From Cyanobacterium sp. HL-69 (GTDB lineage Bacteria > Cyanobacteriota > Cyanobacteriia > Cyanobacteriales > Cyanobacteriaceae), in the NCBI GenBank assembly GCA_002813895.1, contig CP024912.1:3091248-3155247 (forward strand): 64,000 nucleotides of DNA, in the 5' to 3' direction. The notes under the pieces are model-generated. The model searched no databases. It saw nothing but the letters and a program-made list of their open reading frames with translations, and was not told where the DNA came from. Made by a program: the position numbers and the translations under genes. Position 1 is the first letter of the stretch, and each line of letters starts with the position of its first letter. Below are positions 38,002-47,194 of this stretch, one piece after another.

Positions 38002-40198
38002 ATGAATGTTAACGAGCAAAAAAACTCTGGTTTAAGTGCCTTTGGTGGTGTTTATACCCCTTCTATCTTGACCATTTTGGGGGTAATTATGTATCTCCGC
38101 TTTGGTTGGGTGGTGGGCAATGTGGGCTTGTTGGGTACGTTTTTAATTGTCATCCTTTCAAGTCTGATTACCTTTTTAACGGCTTTTTCGGTATGTGCGA
38201 TCGCCACTGACCGAGTAGTGAGGGCAGGGGGTGCATACTATATGATTAGTCGCTCTTTGGGCATTGAAACAGGGGGGGCGGTAGGTATTCCTTTATATCT
38301 GGCTCAGGCGTTATCTGTCGCCCTCTATACCCTTGGTTTTGCTGAAAGTGTGGTGCAAATTTTTCCTGCTTGGTCAGATTATCAACTGTATATCGCTTTG
38401 GCTATCACCATTGGCGTGGGTATCTTAGCCCTCACCAGTGCTGAAATTGCTATCAAGGCTCAATATTTTATTATGGTGGCGATCGCCCTTTCCTTGCTAT
38501 CCTTCTTTTTTGGGCAACCCGTAGAAGAAACTCAACTGGAATGGTGGAGAAGCACAGATCAATCTTTTTGGCAAGTATTTGCGGTGTTTTTTCCTGCCGT
38601 GACGGGCATCATGGCGGGGGTTAATATGTCAGGGGATTTATAAAGATCCTACCAAAGCCTTACCCATTGGCACTTTAGCCGCTGTGGGTACTGGTTTTCT
38701 TATTTATATGATTATTCCCATTTTCCTAGGCTTGAGGGCTAATGCTCAAACTTTAATTGATGAACCCTTTATCATGGCAAGGATGTCTTTTTGGGGAGGG
38801 GCGATCGCCCTTGGAGTATGGGGAACGACACTCAGTAGTGCCATTGGTAGCATTTTGGGCGCACCGAGGGTGTTACAAGCTCTCGTCAGAGATAATATTT
38901 TTCCTAAATCCCTCAGTTTTTTGGGGCAAGGGGCAGGAAAAAATGATGAACCAAGATTAGGTACAGCGGTAACTTTAGGCATTGCCGTAGCGGCGGTATG
39001 CTTGGGTGATTTAAACTTGATTGCCCCTATCCTCACCATGTTTTTTCTTACCACCTATTTAGTCTTGAATGCCTCCGCAGGTATTGAAAGTTTTCTTGAT
39101 TCCCCCTCCTTTCGCCCCACCTTCAAAATCCATTGGAGTTTGTCGGTGATGGGTGCTTTGGGTTGTTTAGGGGTGATGTTTCTCATAAATGCGATCGCCA
39201 CTATTTTCGCCGCCATCATCGTTTTAGGCATTTACCTATATCTGCAACGACAAGAATTAGAAGTAACATGGGGAGACAGCCGTAGGGGAATGTGGATGGC
39301 ACTTGTACGCACAGGGATTTATCAAGTAGAAGAAGAAATTGCCGATCCCAAAAATTGGCGCCCCCATATCCTTACCTTCTTCCATTCCCCCCAAAAAAAT
39401 TGGTCATTAGTCAAACTAGCCGATAGTTTTAACCATAAAGGCTTCTTAACCGTTGCCAGTGTGATTCCCCAAAGGAGAGACTATCAAAGTAAGCAAAACT
39501 TGGAAAATACAGTCAAAGAGTATTTAACCAAAAATCAAGTACAAGGATTAGTCAAAATTATTCGCTCTGATGACACCTTTGGGGTAATTCCTCAATTAGT
39601 AGAAAGCTACGGTATCGGTGCTTTAATTCCTAATACAATCATCCTTGGCAGTAGCACCGCTTGGTTAAAAGAAGATTGGGAAACCCATCAACAATATAGT
39701 CAGATGGTAACTCAAATCCATGAGCTAAAAAGAAATATTCTTATCTTGAAACAAAACCCCCAACAGCAATTGAAACAATATCGTCGCATTGATGTGTGGT
39801 GGGGAGGAATTCAAGCTAATGGTAGTCTGATGATTTTACTTGCCTACCTACTCAAAAATGACTGGGATTGGTCACGGGCAAACATTTACCTCAAATTAGT
39901 CGTCCGTAATCCTAATGCCTTAAAATCAACCAAAAATAACATTAAAGCACTTATTGAAAAACTAAATATAGAATTAATCCCCGAAATTATTGTTAGTGAT
40001 GAAAGCTCCTTTGAGACTATTTTAAAAGAAAACTCTCAAGGTGCTGATTTAATATTTTTAGGATTAGCCTCTCCCGCTGAAAATTTTGCTCAATATTATC
40101 ATAGTTGGTTGAAAAGAACGGAAAATCTACCTACCATTGCCTTTGTCATGGCGGCTAATGATTTTCCCTTTGAGGAGGTTTTACAAAAAGAAGGATGA
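38002..40198 (+). pseudogene. SLC12-type cation-chloride/amino-acid transporter split by a one-base frameshift
   Basis: Two adjoining frames together give one protein of about 731 aa. The first part (38002-38643) holds the N-terminal membrane spans (SILTILGVIMYLRFGWVVGN) and stops just after GVNMSGDL. The second frame resumes at 38642 with KDPTKALPIGTLAAVGTG, which is the expected continuation, and runs through the remaining spans and a soluble C-terminal domain to 40198. One extra base, best placed as the T at 38641 in GATTTATAAAGAT, accounts for the break. It may be a recent pseudogene, a clonal mutation or a sequencing error; no programmed-shift site is evident. Confidence 0.85.
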
Positions 40199-40325
40199 TT
40201 AAGCTCACCTTAATTTTTGATTCTCCATCTAAACTAGAAATTTTAAATTAATTAATGCTGACAACTGATTAGACTTTTGAATATCGAGGTATGTTAAAAA
40301 TAAATTGATTGTTACCGAAAAATAA

Positions 40326-41450
40326 ATGATAGATAATTGCTCTCAAGTGACCATTGGCGAAACACTCACAGATTGGCAAATCAGAGGTTTAGAATTAGTG
40401 TCATGGTTTCGGGGTAGAGATGTAGTTTTTGCCATTGACTTAACCGAAAGCGTTAGCCTTGATGATGAGGGAAGACTGCGCCTGAGACAGATTATTGATG
40501 ATAGCCTAAATGCGGGAGACACCGTTTATATCGTGCCTTTTTCCTCAGAGGTTAATTCCAACGATGATAGTAACCCTTTCACCCCGTCGGCAGCCATTCA
40601 GGTTCGTAATCGTCAAGAAAGCATCGAAGAGATTTTGAACAGAATTCCCCTTCAAGCTGACTTAAATGAAAGCAATACCGACATACAAAAAGCTGAACAT
40701 TTTATTTATCCAAGCCTCGCTCAAATCAATCAAAATCGACTATGTGAAAAAGAAGCCATCAAACATCAATCAGTAGTATGGTTAACCGACGCACCATTAA
40801 AAACTTCCCCCGGTATTACCTCTGATGTGTGGGTAGAAACCCCTTTTAACAGCCCTTATCGTGATGCCACCACCCCTGAAAGCATCAACCGTCAAAGTTG
40901 GTTAGATAATCTTCCCCTTAGCAGTAACAGTCGTAATATAGGGAATTATCAATTAACCGTGGTGGATATTCAGCCTGTCGCACAAGAATTTTGTACCCCC
41001 GCCCCAGGTGGAAAACAAACCTGTTTAGTAAATCCTTATCTTTTTAATCAGTTATGGCTACCTTTTAGTATTCTTTTACTTTTTCTTGTGGGGTTTATGG
41101 GCGCTGGGCTTTACGGCGTTAAAACTTATTTAGACTTAAAAAAAGTTTGGAGATTAGAAATTACATTGGATAATGACGAATACAATAGCCAAGTTATTTA
41201 TCTTAAAAATAACCAAACTCGATCCATTGGTGAAGATATACAATGTGCGGGGGGAGAAGTTAGAGGATATTTGAAAAGAAAAGGAACAAAATTAATTATC
41301 CAATCCCAACCTCATAGCCTTCCTCTTGAATACCGCCATAAAGAAATCACTGAAAAAATAGTGGTACCCATCAAACAAAATCGGTCAATATCTTTAAATC
41401 TTCCTGATGAAAGACAAGATTTAAGTATTAATATCAAAATAAGTAATTAG
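40326..41450 (+). CDS. von Willebrand A membrane protein of the tubulin/motor locus
   Basis: A 374-aa protein. The vWA domain (about residues 28-215) has a MIDAS with a conservative change, D38-L-T40-E-S42, plus T118-D119 (SNTDIQKAEHF) and D155 in VVWLTDAPLK, so metal binding looks retained. One membrane span lies at about 241-264 and a beta-rich tail at 275-374. Oddly there is no signal peptide: TAA precedes the ATG, yet the two Cys before the span and the Lys-rich end after it suggest the vWA side is outside. First of four same-strand genes; metal-dependent adhesion to a partner is the family role. Confidence 0.85.
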   Translation: MIDNCSQVTIGETLTDWQIRGLELVSWFRGRDVVFAIDLTESVSLDDEGRLRLRQIIDDSLNAGDTVYIVPFSSEVNSNDDSNPFTPSAAIQVRNRQESIEEILNRIPLQADLNESNTDIQKAEHFIYPSLAQINQNRLCEKEAIKHQSVVWLTDAPLKTSPGITSDVWVETPFNSPYRDATTPESINRQSWLDNLPLSSNSRNIGNYQLTVVDIQPVAQEFCTPAPGGKQTCLVNPYLFNQLWLPFSILLLFLVGFMGAGLYGVKTYLDLKKVWRLEITLDNDEYNSQVIYLKNNQTRSIGEDIQCAGGEVRGYLKRKGTKLIIQSQPHSLPLEYRHKEITEKIVVPIKQNRSISLNLPDERQDLSINIKISN

Positions 41451-41551
41451 AATCAAATTAGTTTAATCATTAAAAAAATTAGAGTTTTACCGAAATTGCT
41501 AGTTTTATTGTTACTGAATTATTAATTATTCGCTATATCTTTTTTGTTGTT

Positions 41552-44500
41552 ATGCCAGAAATTCAAAAAATTAAACGTACCATTTGTATTGGCTTAGGTG
41601 GTACAGGAAAAGAAATTTTAATGCAAATTAGACGCTTAATCGTCGATCGCCACGAAAAACTAGAACATTTACCCATTGTTAGCTTTCTTCACATTGACAC
41701 CAACAAAGACGAACACAAAACCACAGGATTAAAAAGTGGTGACAGCCATAGAGGGGAAAACCTTTTATTTAAACCCTCGGAAGTAATTACCGCTTCTATG
41801 AATCGGCAACACATCAATGATTTAACTCAAAGCCTAGACAGAAGTAGAAATAATCAAGAATCATCCCCCTACGATCATATTGGTGAATGGTTTGACCCTA
41901 AATTACTAAAGAGTTTACAACCCATTGAAAGTGGAGCCAGTGCCATTCGCCCTGTTGGCAGACTAGGATTTTTCCACAACCATAATGATATTCGACAAAA
42001 GATCGAAAATGCTGATAACCGCACCAACGGACATTCAGAAACTTTGATGAAAAAAAATATTGCCGTAGAACAGGGGTTAAATATTATTGTTGTGGGTTCT
42101 CTGTGTGGTGGTACAGGAAGCGGTACATTCATTGATATGGCTTATACCCTGAGAAGAATGTATCATAACCAAGCGGGAACAGATTTTATTGGTTATTTTG
42201 TCATCGCCCCCGAACTATATGGCAATAACAACATCTGTCAAGCCAACACCTATGCGGCCCTAAAGGAATTGGATTACTACAGTTCCGAAAAAAATAGGTT
42301 TCAATGTGATTACGATGTTCAAGGTCTTTTTTCTGTCAATGAATCCCGTTCACCTTTTGATTTTTGCTATCTTGTGGGCAATCGAACTTTTAATAGTCAC
42401 AAAATATCTAGCAAAGAAAATTTATCATATCTTATTGCCCATCGTATTTTTGCTGAGTTTGCCGAAGAAAATGCCATCAGTAACCGATTTAAGGGCATTA
42501 GAAATAATAATCAAATTCCCATGCAACTGTGCGATCGTCATTCTCGCCCCAATGTACAAAGATATATTACCTTTGGTCTAGCTAAAATATATTTTCCCCG
42601 TGACTTAATCATTGCTAATTGTTTAAATAAATTAAGACAAAATGTAATTTCTTTTTGGCTACGAGGGGAAGAAAGAGTAATTTATGCCGAAGATTTACTC
42701 AAAACATTTTTACTAAAATGGAGAACTAGAAACGAAGACGACTATCAAATTTTCTCTACCAAATTAGAAGAAATTAGTCTCGAAAATAGACAAACCTTCA
42801 AACAAAAAGTTAAAAGATGGCAAAATAGCCTCATGAATGATGTCGAATCATATCGCACTCAAGAGGAAAGACAACAATTTACCAGCAAACTATGGCAAGA
42901 AGTAAAAGGACAATTTAAAGACATTCAAACGGGAGAAGCTGAAAATATTAGAGGGAAATGGTTAACCATCATCAAAGAAAATAGTGTTGTACTCTCTCGG
43001 CAATTTAAATCAGACATTAACTCCCATTTAGAAGAATTATTAGACCCCTTTAATACTAACTTTTCCATCGAAAATGCCCGTTCTTGGCTAGAAGCCATGG
43101 TAACAAAACTGAATGAGTGCCTCAGAGAATTACAAGAAGAAAAACAAAACTCTCCATCCATTGTTACCTTAGAAATAATGGAAAAAGAAACCAAAAATAC
43201 CATAGAAAATTTAAAATCTATTGAAACAGAAAAAACAGGATGTTTAGGACTAGGATTTCTTTCAAATAAAGCAAAAATGGAGAAGTTTAAAGATGAATCT
43301 CGCCAAGATATTCTCCGTCTCTATAATCTAATTGTTCGTAACTGTGATCTTGCATTACTTGACGAAAGCATAAATATTGTCACCAATCTTCTCAGACAAG
43401 TACAAGACTTAAGAGCAAAGATAAATAGTTTTTATAATCTATTAGATGATTTGAACAGTTTATATGTGAGAAAAGAACAACAATTAAGTCAAATTAACTC
43501 TCAAGAAATTAACGGAGAAGCCATTTTTAGTATCGAAGATAATCATTACTACTATCAATTTTTATTACCCGAATTAGAAAAATATAACCTTCTGATAGAA
43601 ACCACTAAATTTATTACCCAAAATACTATTATTTCTCAATCCATATCCCACTTCTTTACTAGCGAAAGAATCATCAATAAAGAAGAATTAAATCAAGCTA
43701 TAACCTCCACCGTAGAAGTCACATTTAGCTCTAAAACCATTGATTTAACCAAGTCCGTAGTCAGTAGATTTATGGACAAATATCCCTTCACCAATGCAGA
43801 AACCCGACTTCAACAAATACGCCAAGAAGCAGAATGGTTACTGCCTCTTAATATTAGTGATCCTTACCTAGTCGGTTTTCCCACAGCACCTCTAGTTCAA
43901 GAAACCATAGCTTTTAGACAAACAGACGAAATAGAAAACCAAAATTTCAAGAATATACTATTAGACAAAATAGGAGTAAGTTCCGATAAACTATTATCAA
44001 TTCAATCAAAAAATGAAATTATTTTCCTTCAAGAAATAGGAGGATTTCCCCTCAGAATTATTAACGGTATCGAAGATTTAAGAACACAATATGAAACTCA
44101 AAAAAAATCTTTTTACTTACACAATGATTATACTAAAAACTTCTTAGATATAATTCCCCCCCCAGAAAAAGAAATGAGGCAGCTCCAAAATGTCTTTTAT
44201 ACTTGTTTAGCATTTGGTTTAATTACTAAAACTGTTTCTGTTCAGAAATATAATGGTATGTTTACAGAAAACCGAGACGAAACAGCCATTGTGATCCAAA
44301 AATATGATGATATTTTTAACCATCATCAAGACATATCATTAAGCCCTATCTGGGCTGAAGCCTTAGAAGAAATTTGGAATAATCCTTCCTTATATCAAAG
44401 TCTAAAACAGAAAAAACAATACTTAATAGAAGACATGACAAATGATCCTTCTGTGTGGCAAATTTATGAAAATAATTTTAAAGATTTTGTAGCAATAGTT

Positions 44501-44695
44501 AATAAATTAACAGACTATAATGATAACTTTAATCAAAAAGATTTACTAATGGGAGATGACTCTTCTCCTACTTCTAACGGAATTTTGGCCAAAATTTATC
44601 AAGAATTTAAAGCATTCTTTGAACAGATCAATTATCAATCCAACACAGCATCAACTAATGACGATGATGAAGTGATTGACGCTGAAATTACCTAA
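41552..44695 (+). CDS. Tubulin/FtsZ-like GTPase with long C-terminal extension
   Basis: A 1047-aa protein of the tubulin-like (Tubulin_2 type) group. Strand 1 and its glycine loop are ICIGLGGTGKEIL (residues 11-23); FLHIDTNKDE follows at about 45-54; the tubulin signature is CGGTGSGTF with GGTGSG at residues 186-191; QANTYAALKELD at about 230-241 matches the nucleotide-binding helix. After about residue 400 comes a long, charged, coiled-coil-rich region with no recognised domain, ending in an Asp/Glu-rich tail. It sits between the vWA gene and the channel-protein pair. Much larger than FtsZ (about 400 aa); division is not its likely role. Confidence 0.88.
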   Translation: MPEIQKIKRTICIGLGGTGKEILMQIRRLIVDRHEKLEHLPIVSFLHIDTNKDEHKTTGLKSGDSHRGENLLFKPSEVITASMNRQHINDLTQSLDRSRNNQESSPYDHIGEWFDPKLLKSLQPIESGASAIRPVGRLGFFHNHNDIRQKIENADNRTNGHSETLMKKNIAVEQGLNIIVVGSLCGGTGSGTFIDMAYTLRRMYHNQAGTDFIGYFVIAPELYGNNNICQANTYAALKELDYYSSEKNRFQCDYDVQGLFSVNESRSPFDFCYLVGNRTFNSHKISSKENLSYLIAHRIFAEFAEENAISNRFKGIRNNNQIPMQLCDRHSRPNVQRYITFGLAKIYFPRDLIIANCLNKLRQNVISFWLRGEERVIYAEDLLKTFLLKWRTRNEDDYQIFSTKLEEISLENRQTFKQKVKRWQNSLMNDVESYRTQEERQQFTSKLWQEVKGQFKDIQTGEAENIRGKWLTIIKENSVVLSRQFKSDINSHLEELLDPFNTNFSIENARSWLEAMVTKLNECLRELQEEKQNSPSIVTLEIMEKETKNTIENLKSIETEKTGCLGLGFLSNKAKMEKFKDESRQDILRLYNLIVRNCDLALLDESINIVTNLLRQVQDLRAKINSFYNLLDDLNSLYVRKEQQLSQINSQEINGEAIFSIEDNHYYYQFLLPELEKYNLLIETTKFITQNTIISQSISHFFTSERIINKEELNQAITSTVEVTFSSKTIDLTKSVVSRFMDKYPFTNAETRLQQIRQEAEWLLPLNISDPYLVGFPTAPLVQETIAFRQTDEIENQNFKNILLDKIGVSSDKLLSIQSKNEIIFLQEIGGFPLRIINGIEDLRTQYETQKKSFYLHNDYTKNFLDIIPPPEKEMRQLQNVFYTCLAFGLITKTVSVQKYNGMFTENRDETAIVIQKYDDIFNHHQDISLSPIWAEALEEIWNNPSLYQSLKQKKQYLIEDMTNDPSVWQIYENNFKDFVAIVNKLTDYNDNFNQKDLLMGDDSSPTSNGILAKIYQEFKAFFEQINYQSNTASTNDDDEVIDAEIT

Positions 44696-44771
44696 TCATT
44701 AAATGTTAAATGTTATTTATAAATTAGATGATGAGATTAATTATTACACTCTTTAATTAAATCAAAAATAA

Positions 44772-46430
44772 ATGTTACAAACTTTACCAACATATCTATG
44801 GCTTTTTATAGCAATGTTAATTGTTTTTCCAGCAATACTAACACTATTTCTACGCATTCAATTATATAATCATTTAGTTAGACTTAAAAAAAATACTGAT
44901 GACTTATATACAATAGTCAGAATGGAAAAAGAAACTACTTTTAATAAAGAATTAAGGGAAAAGTTTGAGCAACTAAATAATAAACTTGAAAACGTCAATA
45001 CAATAGCTCTAATTGATGGTTTATTTTATGAACAAACTTTTAATTATTTTGGAAAAAAAGTACGTTGTGATCAAGCAGAATACATAACAAAAGTTTTACC
45101 TAATTTACTCTTGGGTTTTGGTTTACTAGGTACTTTTATTGGTATTACCCTTAATTTAGGTAGTATTTATGATGTTATTGGTGGCAATTCGGGTCAAGAT
45201 ATAAGCAATCTTCTTGATCAATTACAAGTACCGTTAGAAAGTATGAGCATTGCTTTTATTAGTAGTTTATCTGCTCTATCATGCAGTTCTTTGTTAATAG
45301 TAATTAATATATTTTGGAATGTAAATCTGGAAAAAAGAGCGTTAATAAATAACTTAGAAAATTATCTTGATAACCATTACCAATTGACTCAAAAAGGAGA
45401 AACTAGACTAGATAAAGCTGTTAATAGAATGGTTAAACAACAACAAGATTTTTTGCTTAGATTTCATGAAAATGTAGGACAAGTTTTAGAAAGAACATTT
45501 AAACAGGCAACAGATCAAATGATTGAGCAAAATCAAAGAAGTCATGAATTAAGCGTAGATGTTTATCAAAACTTACTAAGTTCATCGAGCGCCCTTAATA
45601 CTGGAGCAAATGTCTTTAAACAATCCACAGATAAAATGAGTAATTTATTTCAAAAATTTACCGATGGTATTGATTCTTTAGAATTGAGTGCTACTAAAAT
45701 TAAAGATAGTGCTATTAAAATTGAAAATAGTAAATTTGCTGATAATTTGGGAGATTTAACTAATAATTTACTTAATGTACAAGAGAAATTTGGTCAATCA
45801 ACCATAAGTATAGCGAGTAATATTCAAGAATTTGTATTACAAAATAAACAGGCTCAAAATCTAGCTGGAAATATATATCAAGATTTAGCTTTATTTGTTG
45901 AACAACTAGAAAAAACTCTGAAAGTTTTTGGCAACTTAACCGAGGGAATCAAAGATCAAAATTTAAGTATAATGTTAAGGGAAATAAGTGAAAGTATAGA
46001 ATATAGTAGAGAACAATTTAAAGAATTAAATCAGTTATTAGAACAGAAAATAACTCTGATTAATGCTAATGTGGAAAAACTTCCCCAATCTTTAGCAGGA
46101 GTAAATAGTTTAAATGATAATTTAACCAAGTTTTTACAACTGGATGAGAAAATTCATCAAGAAATTATTACCTTAGAATCTTACCTTGATTCTTGGCAGT
46201 TAAAAAATCAAGAATTTTTAGCTAACTATCAAGCAACAAATACAGAAATGATAGGTAGTAAACAAGTTAACTTTGATGAGGGGGAAAATGTTCAACAAAT
46301 TAATGCCAAGTTAGCCGTATTTATGAATCTCTTAAGAGAGATAAGAGAAGAGTGTAAAATATTGAATACTATGGAGGAAAAAAATATTTCTTTTCGATTA
46401 GTCGCCCCAAAAGTTAAACTAAAACCCTAA
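44772..46430 (+). CDS. MotA/TolQ/ZorA-like channel protein with long coiled tail
   Basis: A 552-aa protein. Span 1 is at residues 5-28. The paired pore helices are 107-130 (LPNLLLGFGLLGTFIGITL, with T121 in the LLGTFIG motif shared by TolQ, ExbB and ZorA) and 155-182 (VPLESMSIAFISSLSALS). From about 185 to the end the protein is helical and coiled-coil-like (KATDQMIEQN and many Gln/Asn/Lys heptads), a long cytoplasmic tail like that of ZorA. With the next gene it should form an ion-driven stator. Stator partners are normally a pentamer around a B-subunit dimer. Confidence 0.88.
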   Translation: MLQTLPTYLWLFIAMLIVFPAILTLFLRIQLYNHLVRLKKNTDDLYTIVRMEKETTFNKELREKFEQLNNKLENVNTIALIDGLFYEQTFNYFGKKVRCDQAEYITKVLPNLLLGFGLLGTFIGITLNLGSIYDVIGGNSGQDISNLLDQLQVPLESMSIAFISSLSALSCSSLLIVINIFWNVNLEKRALINNLENYLDNHYQLTQKGETRLDKAVNRMVKQQQDFLLRFHENVGQVLERTFKQATDQMIEQNQRSHELSVDVYQNLLSSSSALNTGANVFKQSTDKMSNLFQKFTDGIDSLELSATKIKDSAIKIENSKFADNLGDLTNNLLNVQEKFGQSTISIASNIQEFVLQNKQAQNLAGNIYQDLALFVEQLEKTLKVFGNLTEGIKDQNLSIMLREISESIEYSREQFKELNQLLEQKITLINANVEKLPQSLAGVNSLNDNLTKFLQLDEKIHQEIITLESYLDSWQLKNQEFLANYQATNTEMIGSKQVNFDEGENVQQINAKLAVFMNLLREIREECKILNTMEEKNISFRLVAPKVKLKP

Positions 46431-46438
46431 TAGAAATT

Positions 46439-47185
46439 ATGCCCAGAAGAAAATACCATGATGATGCCGACGAATTAAATATTACCAATGCGTTTACAGA
46501 TTTAATGTCAAATGCTTTTATGATACTGAGTTTTTTTCTTATTCTATCTAGTTTGCAAATATGGCAGGGAAATAAAGATAATTTAGAACTGCAACAAAAA
46601 ACAGAGAATATGTCACAATTGCTAGAAGAATTAGACAGAGTAACTAACGAAAATCAACAATTAGCCAGTATAAACGAAGATTTAAAAACAGAAAATCAAA
46701 ATCTTTATAATGCTTCTCCTATTATTATTGATGAGCAGTCAGGTAATTTTCAATTTCCATCGGGTAGTGCGGAATTAACCTCTGAATTGAGGAGTTATAT
46801 TACCAATATTGTTACCCCACAAATTAATCAAATTATCAACACCAAAGACATAGATTTTATTCAAGTAATTGGTCACACTGATGGGCAGGTATTAGGGGCT
46901 AGGGCGACGGGAAATTTAGACCAGAATCTGGAAAGGGTAGCTCAAAATGAGATGAGTGTTCAAAAGTTGGTACCTGCTTCTAATGCTGATTTGGCGTTAA
47001 TGAGAGCTTTAGCTGTGGTGCAGGAGTTGCAACGACAAGGGGAGTTTAAAAATGTCCAGTTTCGAGCCTATTCGGGAGCTCAATTATATTTGCCATCTGG
47101 TAGTTTTGCCCCTGTAAATCGTAGTCAAGATGATACACGCAGACGCATGGAAATTCGTTTTATTCCTCCTGGTAGAAGTAATTAA
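46439..47185 (+). CDS. MotB/ZorB-like stator protein with OmpA domain
   Basis: A 248-aa protein. A short N-terminus is followed by one span with the MotB-type pattern FTDLMSNAFMILSFFLIL, where D21 corresponds to the proton-binding Asp of MotB/ZorB. Residues 45-90 form a coiled linker. The OmpA-like peptidoglycan-binding domain (about 100-245) shows VIGHTDGQ, NADLALMRALAVVQEL and RRRMEIRF, with an insertion between the first two. It starts 8 nt after the channel gene. It should anchor the complex to the cell wall while gating ion flow. Last gene of the locus, convergent with hrcA. Confidence 0.9.
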   Translation: MPRRKYHDDADELNITNAFTDLMSNAFMILSFFLILSSLQIWQGNKDNLELQQKTENMSQLLEELDRVTNENQQLASINEDLKTENQNLYNASPIIIDEQSGNFQFPSGSAELTSELRSYITNIVTPQINQIINTKDIDFIQVIGHTDGQVLGARATGNLDQNLERVAQNEMSVQKLVPASNADLALMRALAVVQELQRQGEFKNVQFRAYSGAQLYLPSGSFAPVNRSQDDTRRRMEIRFIPPGRSN

Positions 47186-47194
47186 AAAGTTTGA

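Noticed and set aside
38630..38690. Programmed ribosomal frameshift in the transporter
   Set aside because: There is no slippery heptamer or stimulatory structure, and the protein family is normally read in one frame; an indel is simpler.
42306..42581. Plus-strand frame within the tubulin-like gene
   Set aside because: It is an alternative-frame shadow of the GTPase, whose motifs are in the longer frame.
40326..47185. Calling the locus a Zorya system
   Set aside because: Only the stator pair resembles ZorA/ZorB; ZorC, ZorD and ZorE are absent and other genes take their place.
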